Assembly: GCA_026119855.1 (NCBI GenBank)
Contig: JAOWBW010000025.1
Coordinates: 1,674,001-1,738,000 of the forward strand
Reading direction: 5' to 3'
Length of the DNA stretch: 64,000 nucleotides
DNA from: Campanula takesimana
Lineage: Eukaryota; Streptophyta; Magnoliopsida; Asterales; Campanulaceae
Position numbers and translations under genes: made by a program
Shown: positions 1-12,546 of the stretch, piece after piece
How positions within the stretch are numbered: the first letter of the stretch is position 1
Layout of the letters: the number at the start of each line of letters is the position of its first letter
Notes under the pieces: generated by a model
Told to the model about the DNA's origin: nothing
Seen by the model: only the letters and a program-made list of their open reading frames with translations
Database searches by the model: none

Positions 1-280
1 AGAATACTTGACAAAGTACTAGTGCCAACAACCTTTGGAATTAAAATAGAGATCACACTTATTATTAATGAACAAGAGTGACCTTCCTTGTCCAATATTG
101 TGATAAATATCATAATTCCATTTAAATGATGCTACAATAAATATATTATTTAATACAAAATAATACTTAGTACTTAACAATAATTTAAATGATCCTTATG
201 CCTATAACTCTAACCGGATTCCTAGTTTCCATAAAGATGAATTTCTTCATCTTTACTAGGTCTTCGGTAATTTAGGCAAT
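1..280. other. Unassigned AT-rich sequence before Copia A
   Basis: I recognise no coding or repeat signature here. It is the DNA into which Copia copy A inserted, or an older decayed repeat. The five bases next to the A LTR are gcaat (276-280); the matching right end of A is lost in the assembly gap, so a target-site duplication cannot be tested. Confidence 0.4.
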
Positions 281-1737
281 TGTTGGGTATGCCCACATAT
301 ATCTCAGTTTTAATGTATTAGGATTTATTAGATTTGATTGATCCATCACCTAAGTTTTATTTCATGGACTTAGACCCACATGTAAAAAGTATTTATACTT
401 CATTTTTTAGGTTGTCCATTGTTATAGAATAGGCTTAGAAATAGGGCAAGAAGATCAAGTTTCAAGAAAAATCACTCACTCAGTGAGTTTGAGCCGCGCT
501 TATGCGCCTCCCACGCGCACGCGCCACGCGCCCTTCCACTTTCGCGCCATGCGCCATTTAGAGCGCGCGCATAAGGATTTCTTCATAAGATATGTTACGC
601 GCCTCTGCGCCCCTTGTTTTAAGCACACGCTTACTGTGCGCCTATTGGCTCAATGCGCCTCTTGGCTCAAACGCGCCTCAAAGTATTTTTTCAAACTCAG
701 TGATTTATTGAAGACTCGAAGACTTGAAGAGAATTCAAATTACGCCAATGATCCAACGGTGGTTAAAAGATGCATATGCGCCTAAATCTGTTGACACGCG
801 TCCATAACGGTCACTTTTATGTGAGTGTCAAAATGGCCATAATATATGATGCTCCAATCAACAAGCGACAGCTCATCTTATCCACAAGATTTCCAACGGC
901 TAGCTAGTTTTTGAAGTTCACTATAAATACCCCATAACTTCACATTTTGAAGTTGTTCTGAGTTTTGCTAAGAATTTCAAGAATTTCTCTCTCAAGCATT
1001 TGTTGAAGATTTGAAGATTGCCTTCGTTTTTCCAGATTTCTCAAGAACATCTTCATACCTTCATCCTTAGCCCAGATCTTCAAGCCTTAACACTTTAGTT
1101 TCTTGTGCTCTCCATCTCAAAGATCTAAAGAGCCTTGATACTAAGAACACACACGCACCTCTTTAAGATTAATCATTTAGATTCATTTTTAGAGATACAC
1201 CGGTTATTGTTTTGGATTTGTTCTTTCATAGTAATAGATCTTGAGTTAGTGTATAAGCTCAAACATTGTAATTGTAACACTCACTCATTATATAAGATCT
1301 CGATTAGAAATCCAAGACTAACCATCTTGGTAGAGGACGTAGATCTTTCATTGATCGAACCTCTCCAAATAGCTGTGTTATTATCTTGTCATTTCTTTCA
1401 AGTTATTATTTTCACTCACTATTTGCTTGTTTACTCATTGTAGATTGATTGAACTGAATTGTGTTGTGTTGTTATATCATTTGCCTTAGTTCCTTATTTC
1501 ACTCACTTTGAGCCAAATACTTAGTGTGTGTGTTGCGCTCCCTTTATCACTTTGCGCCTATTTTCATTACTAAATTCCGCTGTGCATTTCACTCACTCAC
1601 TTAGGCGCATTTCATAACGCTTACTTGATAAAGTGCGCATTCGCAATTGAGTTTTCAAGGGTACGAAAAGAATTTTAAAACAGCTATTCACCCCCCCTCT
1701 AGCTATTTTTCATACCCTGTTGCCCTTGGGACCAACA
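281..1737 (+). repeat. 5' LTR of Sirevirus-like Copia copy A
   Basis: The LTR begins TGTTGGGTATGCC and ends GGACCAACA, directly before an initiator-Met primer site. The same LTR recurs as the split 5' LTR and truncated 3' LTR of copy B (16287-16725 plus 25252-26177, and 39341-40162). A TATA box (ctataaata, about 921-929) sits mid-LTR. Positions about 490-660 are full of GCGCC and GCGCG words (atgcgcctcc, acgcgccacgcgccc) in otherwise AT-rich sequence. The element's 3' end is not in the window. Boundaries rest on agreement with B and on the adjacent primer site. Confidence 0.9.
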
Positions 1738-1739
1738 AG

Positions 1740-1751
1740 TGGTATCAGAGC
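1740..1751 (+). other. Primer-binding site of Copia A
   Basis: The 12 bases tggtatcagagc, two bases after the LTR end, match the initiator-methionine tRNA 3' end, the usual primer of plant Copia elements. Confidence 0.9.
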
Positions 1752-1808
1752 AAACACCTTTATAAAAATTTTTCGTTTTTCAAGCTTAACAGTGGGTGCC
1801 GATTCTAA

Positions 1809-2656
1809 ATGGCAAACTCAAAACCTATGGCAACTGCAAACTACACTCACGTTCCGGTCTTGATGAAGATCATTTTGACGTATGGAAATTCAGCATATTG
1901 ACTCATCTCAACTCAATCGATGAAAGGCTCCATGACACCGTCGTTTATGGACCTTATATTCCGATGAAGGCGAATCCAAATCCACGCACCAACGCTGCTC
2001 AAACTACTGTCCTAAAACCAAGGGAAGAATGGACCGAGGAAGAAATTAGAAGAGTCGCAAATGATGGCAAAGCAAGAAACATTCTTCTAAGCACTCTAAG
2101 CACGGCGATTGAAACAACAAGTCATGCATTGTGCTACTGCAAATGAGCTATGGGATGCTATTGAAGAGCATATTGAAGGAGACACCGTTTGCAAGGAGAA
2201 CAAGAAATACGAAGTTCAAAAGAGATTCAACAATTTCTCTCAACTCCCCGGTGAAAACTTAAGCAAACTTATGAACGCTACTGTGAAATTATCAATCTAT
2301 GTATTTCACTTGGCATGAAGTTTACCAACAAAGATTTGAATGTAAATTTTCTACAAGCTTTGATCAAGATAACCTTCATAAATCTAGCGCTCTTGAAGAC
2401 GCTGGAACTTTAGATGTTTGGACTTTAAGGAACCTATATGCAAATCTCAAAGTTTACGAACTCAAACTCCAACGAATCAGTGAAACTGAAGGAAAGTCAA
2501 AATCTATGGCTATGATGGCGCACAGAGAAGCGCGCCTACTCCTGCGCCTACACCTGCGCCTGTACAAGATGAGAAAAAGCCAATCCCAAAATCTACTTCT
2601 GAGCTATTAGACATGGATGATGAAGACTTCGCTTTATTTGTGTGAAGAAATTTCAA
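1809..2656 (+). pseudogene. Copia A gag, frameshifted and cut by the gap
   Basis: This is the structural (gag) gene of a Sirevirus-like Copia element. It aligns codon for codon with the better preserved copy at 26251-27060, sharing the N-terminal DHFDVWKFSILTHL, TATANELWD-type and LEDAGTLDVWTLRNLYANLKVYE blocks of a UBN2-type gag. One T is missing near 1858, an insertion lies near 2108, and further shifts near 2265 and 2330 spread it over three frames. An Ala-Pro stretch near 2525-2560 is written with repeated gcgcct codons. The zinc knuckle and all of pol are lost in the assembly gap. It cannot make a full gag protein. Confidence 0.85.
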
Positions 2657-2756
2657 NNNNNNNNNNNNNNNNNNNNNNNNNNNNNNNNNNNNNNNNNNNN
2701 NNNNNNNNNNNNNNNNNNNNNNNNNNNNNNNNNNNNNNNNNNNNNNNNNNNNNNNN
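2657..2756. other. Assembly gap (100 N)
   Basis: Exactly 100 N, a typical placeholder for a gap of unknown size. The two sides belong to different elements (Copia gag on the left, gypsy LTR on the right), so their adjacency is not established. Confidence 0.98.
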
Positions 2757-3913
2757 TTGTAGTGCATTCTAGTGATAGAATTGAGTCCTTTGTGATCAAG
2801 TTTGGTTTGGAATTAAGTAAGTGTAAGTGTCATTGTTGGAACACTTTATTGATTGGGTTTGATTCCTTTGTGAACAAATACGAGATGGAATTTGATTAAG
2901 TATCATTTTGGGAATGGGGTTCATCTTTGATGCACGGTTTGTATTGGTTAACTTTGTGGTGATTTAATTGGATTGGTTCCCTACTGTGGAACCTTAAGTT
3001 GTTCATTCATGCTAAATTATTATTACTTAGCATTTATTTGGAAGCCCAGCTGGCATATTTGTTGCATCGGCGATGGAAAGATTATAATGGCAAGGCCAAG
3101 TCCATTATAATGTTGACCATTGTTTTGCCCTTACTATACTCCCTTCTCCAGATTGGCCTTGGAAAGGATAAGTCAGCGTTCCTTTGTGAATGTATCTGGC
3201 TAACGGGCATGCTTTGTGTCATGGTCCTTGTCCCTTGTGACACTTTTTTGGTTATTGTTCCGGTATCGGGGTTTTCTCTTCGGCTTTCATGCTATTATGA
3301 AGATGATGATTTGGTGATTATTGAAGCTTCGCAGCGATCCTTATTTGGATGTTCCGGTTGGGAAAACCTTGGCTATATCCTTTGTTATGTGTTTATTTCC
3401 GCTGCTATCTGTTATGATGAAAATGCTATGTGCTATGTGAGATTTATTATTGCTATTGTATATCGCATCATAGCATGTCATGTAGTTGCATAGTAACTTA
3501 TTGAGATTTATCTCACCCCCTTTTCTTTTATCTTTGTTTTTCCTTAACCCCCCCCCAGGTGGCTAAGGAATAGTCTCGCTGATCACGAGATAGAGGACGT
3601 CGAGTGTGGAAACGTTCTTTTGGGAGAGTTGTATAGGTTGTTTACATTTATATAAATGTGTACCCTGTAACCTTTGGGGGTATTGTACCAAACAATGACG
3701 TCACTAAGAATTGTAATTTTTATTTTGTTGGGCATAAACTTGTGGAGTTTATGATAGTTGTATTTAGTCTTTATCAAACTTGGTTTTGTAAAACTTTGGA
3801 TTATCACCTTTTGGTATTAAATGAAATTTTTAACTTTGTTATTTTGGAGTTTATTGTAGAGAGTCGACGTCCAGCTCGCGGTCCCGGGGCCCTCGGGGTC
3901 CGGGGTCGCGACA
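2757..3913 (+). repeat. Ty3/gypsy LTR, 3' part only
   Basis: This matches the solo LTR at about 42420-44038 along most of its length and ends in the same GGGGTCGCGACA terminus. Shared landmarks are the opening block after the gap, the C-run before caggtgg near 3550, and the gtcgacgtccag block near 3863. The 5' part of the LTR is missing because of the gap. A 164-codon open frame at 2999-3493 is LTR sequence read through and is not a gene. Confidence 0.85.
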
Positions 3914-4693
3914 TATTCCAAATAGGAACCTGTGTCAAAAGACATTCCAAATCGAATTAGGAAAGTGCCAGCCGACAGTACTGCCCGCCCAGAATACACT
4001 GTGCGGTCGCACATTTATCTGAAAACAAACTGGTACAAATCTGAGCTAAGTGTTGCGGCCGCCCAGTCCACACTGTGCCGGTCCGCCACTTCCCCAGAAT
4101 GTCCAGAATTTCCAAAATTCCAATTTAGTCCTTTTAAAGATTCGTTTGATAATTCAAATGCTATTGATCCAATTAATCCATTTGAGTCCGGCCGAACATT
4201 TCATCAACATCATTCCTTCGAGGGGACCAAGCTTGACATCTCTCCGTGGAGGGACAAATCCATTTAGCTTATTATTCTTCCCAACGGGAATCCGATTATG
4301 CCAATCATACCCTTTATAACTACCGTGTTAAGGTAGCGTTTGAATATGTCAAAACACAATGTTCATCAAGTGGAAGACTATAATAACTTCATGTCTAAGG
4401 ATTCAAATGACATAACTAAATATGAGATATATGTTCGACATAGACCATGACATAAATCTCATACAGCGGGTCATGTTCAGTACCTTGTTCCAAACAAGTA
4501 CCCATAAATCTAACATGCATCATCCCATGATCATTTAGCCTTTATACTAGTGCTTAATAAGTACTAGGGACGGAGATTATTATAATTAAACATAAACAAC
4601 AATAATAATCAATAACATCTCTTTATTGATATGAAATAAATGATAACAATTACCAACGTTGATTAAACGTCCTTAGGGGCACCACTGCCAACA
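3914..4693 (-). repeat. Truncated 3' LTR of Copia D2
   Basis: Collinear with the D2 5' LTR (10276-11762) from its TATA-proximal part to the terminus gccaaca. Its left end abuts a gypsy LTR terminus instead of reaching the LTR end, so about 470 bp are missing. An internal block equivalent to about 10985-11221 is deleted near 4144. The word cluster survives in damaged form (about 3985-4090). Confidence 0.85.
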
Positions 4694-4707
4694 TCTCCCA
4701 CTTAGCC

Positions 4708-7700
4708 CTAGGCCCAATCTCCCATGTATCTAATACCCATGGACCTAACGATGACCATCATGTTTTAGCTTGTGGAAGTCCCCTTGTTAGCGGATCCGAC
4801 AAGATTCTCATCAGTCGGACTCTGCATATATTTACGTCTCCTCTATCAACGACTCTCGAATGATATGAAAACGCCTAAGTATGTGTTTGGATTTCTGATG
4901 TGCTCTTGTTGTTTTGCTTGAGCAATAGAACCATTATTATCACAATAAAGGTCTATTGGATTAGCAATACTAGGGACACACTTCAAGTTCCAGTTATGAA
5001 CTTCTTAATCTAAACAGCTTCCTTTGCAGCATCCGATTGCAGCAATATACTCAGCTTCTGTTGTAGAATCAGCGGTTGTACTTTGCTTGGAACTCTTCCA
5101 GCTTACAGCTCCACCATTTAACATAAACACAAAACCCGATTGCGATCGGCTATCACGTGTCGGTTTGGAAGCTTGCATCCGTGTAAGCATTTACAACGAG
5201 ATCATCTTCCATTCTCCATAGACAAAAAAGAGTCTTTAGTTCTTCTCAGTACTTAAGAATCGCTTTTACAGCTATCCAGTGATTTTCTCCTGGGTCGAAT
5301 TGGTATCTACTTGTCATGCTCAAAGCATAAGATACATCGGCCTTGTACAAATCAAGGCATACATGATGGACCCAATTGGCCGAAGCATATGGAACATCAT
5401 TCATTTTCTCACACTCATCGTTTGTCTTAGGACATTGAGTCTTGCTTAGAGAAACTCCATGTAACACGGGTAAGGTTCCTCTCTTAGAATTTCCATACGG
5501 AATCTTCTAATGACCTTGTCAATGTATGTACTTTGGCTTATACCAAGTAGCCTCCTTGATCTATCTCTATAGATCTTAATGCCAAGTATATATGCGGCTT
5601 CACCCATATCTTTCATGCGAAGCACTTTCCTAACCAAGTCTTCACAGACTGAAGTGTAGGAATGTCGTTTCCAATGAGCAATATGTCATCCACGTATTAA
5701 ATAAGGAATAGCACTATGCTCCCACTAATCTTCTTGTATACACAAGCTCTCTTCGTTTTTGATGAAACCAAACTCTTTGACCGATCATCAAAACGGAGAT
5801 TCCAACTCCTAGAAGGCTTGCTTCAATCCATAGATGGATCTCTGCAACTTGCATACCTTAGAATCTTGTTCAAAACCTTCTGGTTGTGCATCATATACAC
5901 ATCCACTTGGAGTTTCCATTCAGGAAAGCGGTTTTGACGTCCATCTGCCATATTTCATAGGTCATGATATGCGGCAATGGCAAGCAAAATTCTTATAGAC
6001 TTGATCATTGCTACGGGTGAAAAGGTCTCATCATAGTCAATACCATGAACTTGCCTATAACCTTTCGCTACAAGTCTAGCTTTGTAAGTATGCACCTTCC
6101 ATCCATGTCAGTCTTCTTCTTGAAGACCCCATTTGCATCCTATGTTTTTTTACACCTTCGGGTGCATCATCAAATTCCAACTTGATTGTCTTGCATTGGA
6201 TTGCATTCGGATTCCATGGCTCCAAGTCACTTATCAAATCAGGAGAAGACATCGCCTCTTGGTAGGTTGACGGTTCATCATTCTCAATGATTTCTACGCT
6301 CATTACTATCCGTTACGAGAAATCCATATCTCTCGGGCTCGGATCGTAACCTACTAGATCTGCGAGTTCTTGTGTATTTTGAACAGGTTCCACAACTCCT
6401 TGTGGTTCTTGTTCTTGTTCAACTATTGGTTCAATGTTATTTTCTGGGTCTTGAATTTTTTCAAGATTTATTTTACTCCCACTGATTTCTTATGGAGAGA
6501 AACCCTTTCTCTAGAAAGACACCAGTTCGGGCAACAAACACTTTGTTGTCCTCGCGGTTGTAAAAGTAATATCCTCTAGTTTCCTTAGGATATCCCACGA
6601 AAATACATTTATCAGATTTGTGTGCAAGTTTGTCTGAGACAAGTCCTTTTGACAAAAGCGTCACAACCCCAAATCTTCATGAAAGATAGACAAGGCTTCT
6701 TTCCGCTCCACATCTCATATGGAGTCTTTTGAACCGATTTAGTTGGAACACGATTTAGTGTGAAAGCAGCGGTTTCTAGGGCGTAAACCCAAAAGGATAT
6801 TGGAAGATCAACTTGACTCATCATTGATCGAACCATGTCTAACAAATGTCCGATTCCTCACTCTCGGACACACCATTCCATTGTGGTGTTCCAGGTGGAG
6901 TCATTGTGAAACTATTCCACAATTCTTTAGATGATCATCAAATTCTTGAACTTAAGTATTCTCACCTCGATCTGATCGAAGTGCTTTTATACTTTTGCCA
7001 AGTTGTTTTTTTACTTTATTTTGAAATATTCTAAATATCTCAAATGATTCACTTTTATGTTTCATTAGGTAAACATACCCAAATCTACTATAATCATCAG
7101 TGAAGGTTATGAAGTATTGAAATCCTCCCCTAGCATTGCTACTGTAATGGTCCGCATACATAGGATGTAATCAACCCCAATAAGTCGCTTGCCCTTCTCA
7201 CCCAACTTGGTAAAGGTGTCTTAGTCATTTTCAAGAAGACACGACTCACAAGTATCATATGACTCGAGTCACATGAACCTAAAAGTCCGTCTCCATGGAG
7301 TTTTGAGATACGCTTTCTCATTAATATGACCAAGACGGCAATGCCATAAATAGGTATGATTTACATCATTAGGTTAGATTTCTTATTTACAATGATAGAC
7401 ATTGTCATTATTTTCATTCTTGACATTCCAAGATATAAAGGCCATTAAATGAATTAAGCAATACCATAAAGCACATCATTTAAATAAATAGAAAAATTTC
7501 TTATTCTCAATAAGAAACTTAAAAACCTTCATTATCCAAACAAGAAATTGAAATAATATTTCTGCTTAATCCGGAACATAATAAACATTGTTCAAAACAA
7601 GAATTAATCCGGAAGGTAAAGTGACTTCATAAGTCCTACGGCTAATCAGCAACTCTTGCTCCATTCCCCACACGTAGATCTAGCTTCACCTTCTTAAGCA

Positions 7701-8677
7701 GTCTCCTATTCTTTAGTCCCTGCACATATTAGACAAATGTGAGAACCACATTCGGTATCCAATACCCAAGAATCAGTGGTAGAAAGGAGAATATCTAATC
7801 ATATAGATACTCTGAAGTCGACGCAGGCTTGCTGCACTTCTTCTTCTTTTGCTCTTCCAAGAAAGCCTTGCAATTACATTTCCAATGACCAATTTCTTGA
7901 CAATAGAAATATAGTTGCATCCTTTGTGAATCGGGTTTTGCCTCAGAAGCCTTGGCAACCTTTGCCTTGCTATTTTGGGTTTTGGGTTTGACAACTTTTC
8001 TTACCCTTTCCTTTGGCATTAGACTTCTTCCCATCATGAACCAAGAGCACGGGAGAACCTTTCTCCACAATTTTCATCTCTGCAGTTTTGAGCATCCCAT
8101 GCAACTCAGAGAGATTCTTATCCATTCCAGCATGTTATAATTCATTACAAACTGATTATAACCTTTAGGCAATGAATTAAGAATGACATCCGTGGCTAGC
8201 TCCAATGGGATTGGATAGCCAAGTTTCTCAAGGTGCTCTACATAACCTTTCATTTTAAGAAAGTGAGGACTCACTTGTTGCCCTTCATTCATTTTACAAG
8301 TAGTGAATGCAACAATGGTCTTGTACCTCTCTTGCCTAGCTTGCTCTTGAAACATGGTTCTTAACTCCACGCCTATCTCATAGGCTTCCAAATGTTCCAA
8401 ACTTTGTTTGAGTTTTGAACACATAGCAGCAAGCATGAGAAACAACACTCTCTAGAATCATTACGATGTTTCGTTGTAATTGTCTCTTTTCTACCCTAGG
8501 GGCAGTAGGCGGTGGTTCAGCATGGGAGAGCCATCGAGAATGTACAACTTATCTTCTTGCTAAGAACGATTCTTATGCTACGGATCCAATCCATAAAGTT
8601 AATACCATTCTCTTCGAGCTTATCCTTCTCAAGGTAAGGATCGATCGCAACGACATTGATTGAGTGGTATTAGTCAT
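4708..8677 (-). pseudogene. Copia D2 gag-pol, heavily decayed
   Basis: Same family as element D, in the same order on the minus strand: gag (8677 to about 8080), CCHC knuckle region (about 7850-7930), protease and GAG-pre-integrase (about 7150-7800), integrase (about 6600-7170), reverse transcriptase (about 5440-6300) and RNase H (about 4708-5250). Many one-base insertions and deletions and several stops break the frame; the longest open piece is about 124 codons. The tryptophan codon near 5010 that is TGA in D is TAG here, an independent mutation of the same codon. A CCHC knuckle (CQEIGHWKCNC) is still legible. The copy is dead and clearly older than D. Confidence 0.9.
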
Positions 8678-10262
8678 TATCTACAAAATATGCAAAATTT
8701 CCAAATTTAATAAGTTACCGGTTTTTTTATAAAGAGATAAATAATGTATTTTCAAACAAAATACTCCCACTAAATTATATAACCTTCATATACATCCAAT
8801 GTATAAATATAATTTAATTGGGCTAAGATCCAAACTTTAATTTACTTTTGAGTCCACGGAGGCAGACTGCTCAAAAAATAAATTAATTAGGTAGACAATC
8901 ATGTCAATCATATCCATATGATTCTTAGATCCTTTTATGAGATTCTTTGAGAAATCCAATTTCAAAAAAACATGTTTAATCTCATCTTTTGCCTAGGCCC
9001 AAAACTGTTTTGACGCCTAATTAAGTCCAACCATTTCAAAACGTATTGGAACCATTCAATTTAATGCACCTTGCGGAGGCAAGCCCACATTAAATTAATG
9101 AACCTCATCTTGCTCATACATGAATAAGATTAATGCACCTCGCGGAGGCGAATCCATATCAAGATTACCCATGCATAAACAAGTGTTTTTAATCATGGCA
9201 TGGCAAAGAAGGACTTAAAACTTTATTTGAAGGTTCATCACATATAGCATATAACACATTTATGAGCACATAATATAAACATGTTACACATCAAGTTTAG
9301 CCACTAAATTAATCTCCATTAATTTAAGCATGATATTTATGTGTCATTAGTTTCTCTATAATTATGAGGATGAGACTATTTCAACTTTGGTTATTATCTC
9401 CAAATCAAGACAACAAGAAGTGCGATCGAACTAAGCCATTTGGCAACCACAATCCCATACCAATTCAAGACACCAAGAAAGTAGTCCATGTGGCCGAAAC
9501 TAAGCAATAGATGGTCTCGATGAACGTAGGCCAATTGCATTCACAATTCCGCATGGATCTCCAAACTTTGAATCAAGAACTTTGTTTCTCAATTTTAGCA
9601 ATTATGAACTCTTCATAATTCTAACTTCGTTTTATATTTGAAACTTTGATTGCGATCAATTTTGGGAAACACAATCTCGATGAACGCAGATTAGCCATCC
9701 AAAACTTGAACCAATCTAGGAATCACAAGACTAAAACAAATAGGAAAATCAAACCCCAAAATCCACACACAAACCAACTACCCAAAACCCATTCCAGATC
9801 AGCAAGTCTGGACTGGTTCTGTTACTGGTTTTGTTGAATTTTTCAAAAAATTCCAGATTCTGGTTTTCAACCAAAATCTGACTTTCGGATGCTGGTGTGC
9901 GGCCGCCCAAAACGATCTGTGCGGTCGCCCAAAAGTGTGCGGCCGCCCAGACTCTTATGTGCGGTCGCCCATGGCCATCAGAAGGTGCAGAATTTTCAAG
10001 TTCGAAAATTTTGTCTCAAAATTGTTTTTTCCCGATTATTAAAACTTTGATCTAATCAAAAATTAATAACCAACAATTCTGAATCTACCATAATTTATTT
10101 ATTGCGATTGAATCGTGCGATTAAAGTTTCAAAACTATAAACCACATAAAATCACAAAACACATAAGCATCATATATTCTAATATTCATATCATGCAAGG
10201 CACATAAACAATTTATATACACATAACATGATCTAGGTATTTAAATAATCAACATGAACGGG
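8678..10262 (-). other. Copia D2 untranslated leader
   Basis: This 1.6-kb leader between primer site and gag aligns with 22188-23721 of element D. I see no convincing ORF. At 9895-9970 it holds four CpG-rich words (cores GCGGCCGC or GCGGTCGC starting at 9899, 9921, 9939 and 9961, so spaced 22, 18 and 22 bp). The word type matches this element's LTR, whereas the D leader carries a different word. Confidence 0.8.
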
Positions 10263-10274
10263 GCTCTGATACCA
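10263..10274 (-). other. Primer-binding site of Copia D2
   Basis: On the minus strand it reads tggtatcagagc, complementary to initiator-Met tRNA, one base from the LTR terminus. This fixes the element's orientation. Confidence 0.9.
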
Positions 10275-10730
10275 CTGTTGGGTTTCCAAGTAACATGCGC
10301 AGCGGAATATAGCAATTAAAATTTTAAGAAAACCCAAAGCCATGGATCCGTTCATATGATTAAATCAAATACAACAAGATGAATAGAGGAATAACTAACC
10401 CTTGATGGCTATGAACTTTTCTTCGGTCTTGGTGGAGAAACTTGAAGGCTTGATCACGATCACAAAGCTTGAACACGAACTTTGAAGATGATGATTTTCA
10501 CCCTCTAGCGGTATCCACACTTCGAACGAATATCAAAGGAGCTTCTTTGATCTTGGTTGCTAGACCAATATTATGAAACACACTTTCACAATTTAATAAA
10601 GAACTATATGGAATTTATTTGTGAATTATTTTGTTCCTCAATCAAGGATATCTTAGAACAAAATAAATTCTCTCTCAAACACTTTGGAGACTCACAAAAG
10701 GCTATCCCTGAGGTTCTGGCCGAAATCATC

Positions 10731-10739
10731 CTTTTATAC
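10731..10739 (-). promoter_or_regulatory. TATA box of Copia D2 LTR
   Basis: The minus strand reads gtgtataaaagg. The equivalent site in D reads gtgtataaaaac. It should set the start of the genomic transcript. Confidence 0.7.
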
Positions 10740-10820
10740 ACAAGCAAGACCTATTCCAAATAGGAACCTTGTGTCAAAAGACATTCCAAATCGAATTAGG
10801 AAAGTACCAGCCGACAGTAC

Positions 10821-10931
10821 TGTGCGGCCGCCCAGAATACACTGTGCGGTCGCACATTTATCTGAAACAAACTGGTACAAATCTGAGCTAAGTGTGCGGC
10901 CGCCCAGTCCACACTGTGCGGTCGCCCACTT
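10821..10931 (-). promoter_or_regulatory. Four CpG-rich words upstream of the D2 TATA box
   Basis: Cores GCGGCCGC, GCGGTCGC, GCGGCCGC and GCGGTCGC start at 10824, 10846, 10896 and 10918, giving spacings of 22, 50 and 22 bp. They lie about 85-200 bp upstream of the TATA box on the transcribed strand. Element D has a different word at the same four places. Function is unknown; the placement suggests binding sites in the U3 promoter. Confidence 0.65.
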
Positions 10932-11762
10932 CCCCAGAATGTCCAGAATTTCCAAAATTCCAATTTAGTCCTTTTAAAGATTCGTTCTATTGTGTGTGAC
11001 CCTCTAGGATTATACTAAGTTGGCAATGGGTTCAAACATGAAACCATAAGATATGATTTGGTTCTAGCAAACCGTCACACCTACCCAAATAGTATAACTA
11101 GATACAAGTTCGCATTCCTTTAGAATATGTCATAATCCCTTTGTCCACGATGTCATTGAACACAAATCATGGTCAAACAGTCAACTTGTTTTGTTCAATA
11201 CTTTCTCGATTTCGAATATGTTGATAATTCAAATGCTATTGATCCAATCAATCCATTTGAGTCCGGCCGAACATTTCATCAACATCATTCCTTCGAGGGG
11301 CCCAAGCTTGACATCTCTCCGTGGAGGGACAAATCCATTTAGCTTATTATTCTTCCCAACGGGAATCCGATTATGCCAATCATACCTTTTATAACTACCG
11401 TGTTAAGGTAGCGTTTGAATATGTCAAACACAATGTTCATCAAGTGGAAGACTATAATAACTTCATGTCTAAGGATTCAAATGACATAACTAATATGAGA
11501 TATATGTTCGATATAGACCATGACATAAATCTCATACAGCGGGTCATGTCCAGTACCTTGTTCCAAACAAGTACCCATAAATCTAACATGATCATCCCAT
11601 GATCATTTAGCCTTTATACTAGTGCTTAATAAGTACTAGGGACGGAGATTATTATAAGTAAACATGAACAACAATAATAATCAAAACATCTCTTTATTGA
11701 TATGAAATAAATGATAACAATTACAACGTTTATTAAACGTGCCTAGGGCACCACTGCCAACA

Positions 11763-12074
11763 TACATTACATAGATGTAATACCTTTTGGGTAGAGTTTC
11801 CGTGACTTCATCATTTTGTAACACCATTATTTTGGATAATGTTGGTGTATATACATTTGTATAAAAGTTTGTAAGCCTTTGGGCTAAGTACTTTCGTTGT
11901 GAAAGTTGTTTGTAAAGTTTGTTTGAAAGTTAAATGAAGTCTTTGAACTTCATGTGTGAATTTGTTAAACTTTATGAAAGTACATTTTGAAAAATTTTCA
12001 AAATTGATTCATAACGTCTTCCACTCGTGTCCCGAGCGTGGGGCTAAGTAGGACCACGGGTCTGGGGCGCGACA
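11763..12074 (+). repeat. 3' end of a second Ty3/gypsy LTR
   Basis: It resembles the last part of the solo LTR (the tacatt...aaatgta, ccttttggg and cttcatca-type blocks) and ends GGGGCGCGACA right before a primer site. The sequence has diverged, so this is a related but distinct family. Its 5' portion is not present to the left, where Copia D2 begins. Confidence 0.75.
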
Positions 12075-12076
12075 GT

Positions 12077-12088
12077 TGGTATCAGAGC
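12077..12088 (+). other. Primer-binding site of the gypsy remnant
   Basis: tggtatcagagc two bases after the LTR terminus shows that a plus-strand gypsy element began here. Only about 450 bp of leader remains (12089-12538). It includes an open start at 12185 with no domain I recognise, and then decays. Confidence 0.8.
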
Positions 12089-12546
12089 TAGGTTGTAAAT
12101 GGTCTAGATTGACTAAATGACCTAGGAGGGTAGTAGTGTATAGAGTGAGTAACGTTGAGTGTCTTATGCAGGTAATTATTAAAAATGGTTGAGAATGAAG
12201 GAGATCAGGCTGGTTCTTCAGATCAATTGTGTGTGCGTGATTCAAAGCTAAAATCTTGTTTATGTGTGCTATGTGTGCGTGTGGTCTGGGGTGTTCTTCA
12301 TTTTTTGTGTTGTGTTATGGAGGAATTTATGTTTCGGGACGGTGTTATCTTAATCGTGGTGCAGATGATGGTGGTGGAGAATGTTAGGATGCCAGTGATA
12401 GGTGTAAATGGACGGCGTTGGTATTAATGCTGGTAGGTGGTGGTGGTGATGGTCAATTTTTTTTGGGAATTTTTGCACAACTCTTTTTCTATCTACACAA
12501 TTATTTCTTAATTTCAGTGAAAAAGTAACTTGTGAATTGTGATATC

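Larger units (their letters stand above)
10276..11762 (-). repeat. 5' LTR of Copia D2
   Basis: The 1487-bp LTR begins (plus strand) TGTTGGGTTTCC and ends GCCAACA, as in the 1512-bp LTRs of element D. It abuts a gypsy LTR interior at 11763, so D2 inserted into that LTR; the other flank is rearranged. Confidence 0.9.

Noticed and set aside
2999..3493. 164-codon ORF as a membrane protein gene
   Set aside because: It lies wholly inside a gypsy LTR, is not preserved in the solo LTR copy at 43 kb, and has no recognisable domain.
9895..9970. GCGGCCGC (NotI-like) words as cloning or adapter artefacts
   Set aside because: They occur in several elements with GGTC or GACC variants, fixed 22-bp spacing and family-specific types, which adapters would not show.
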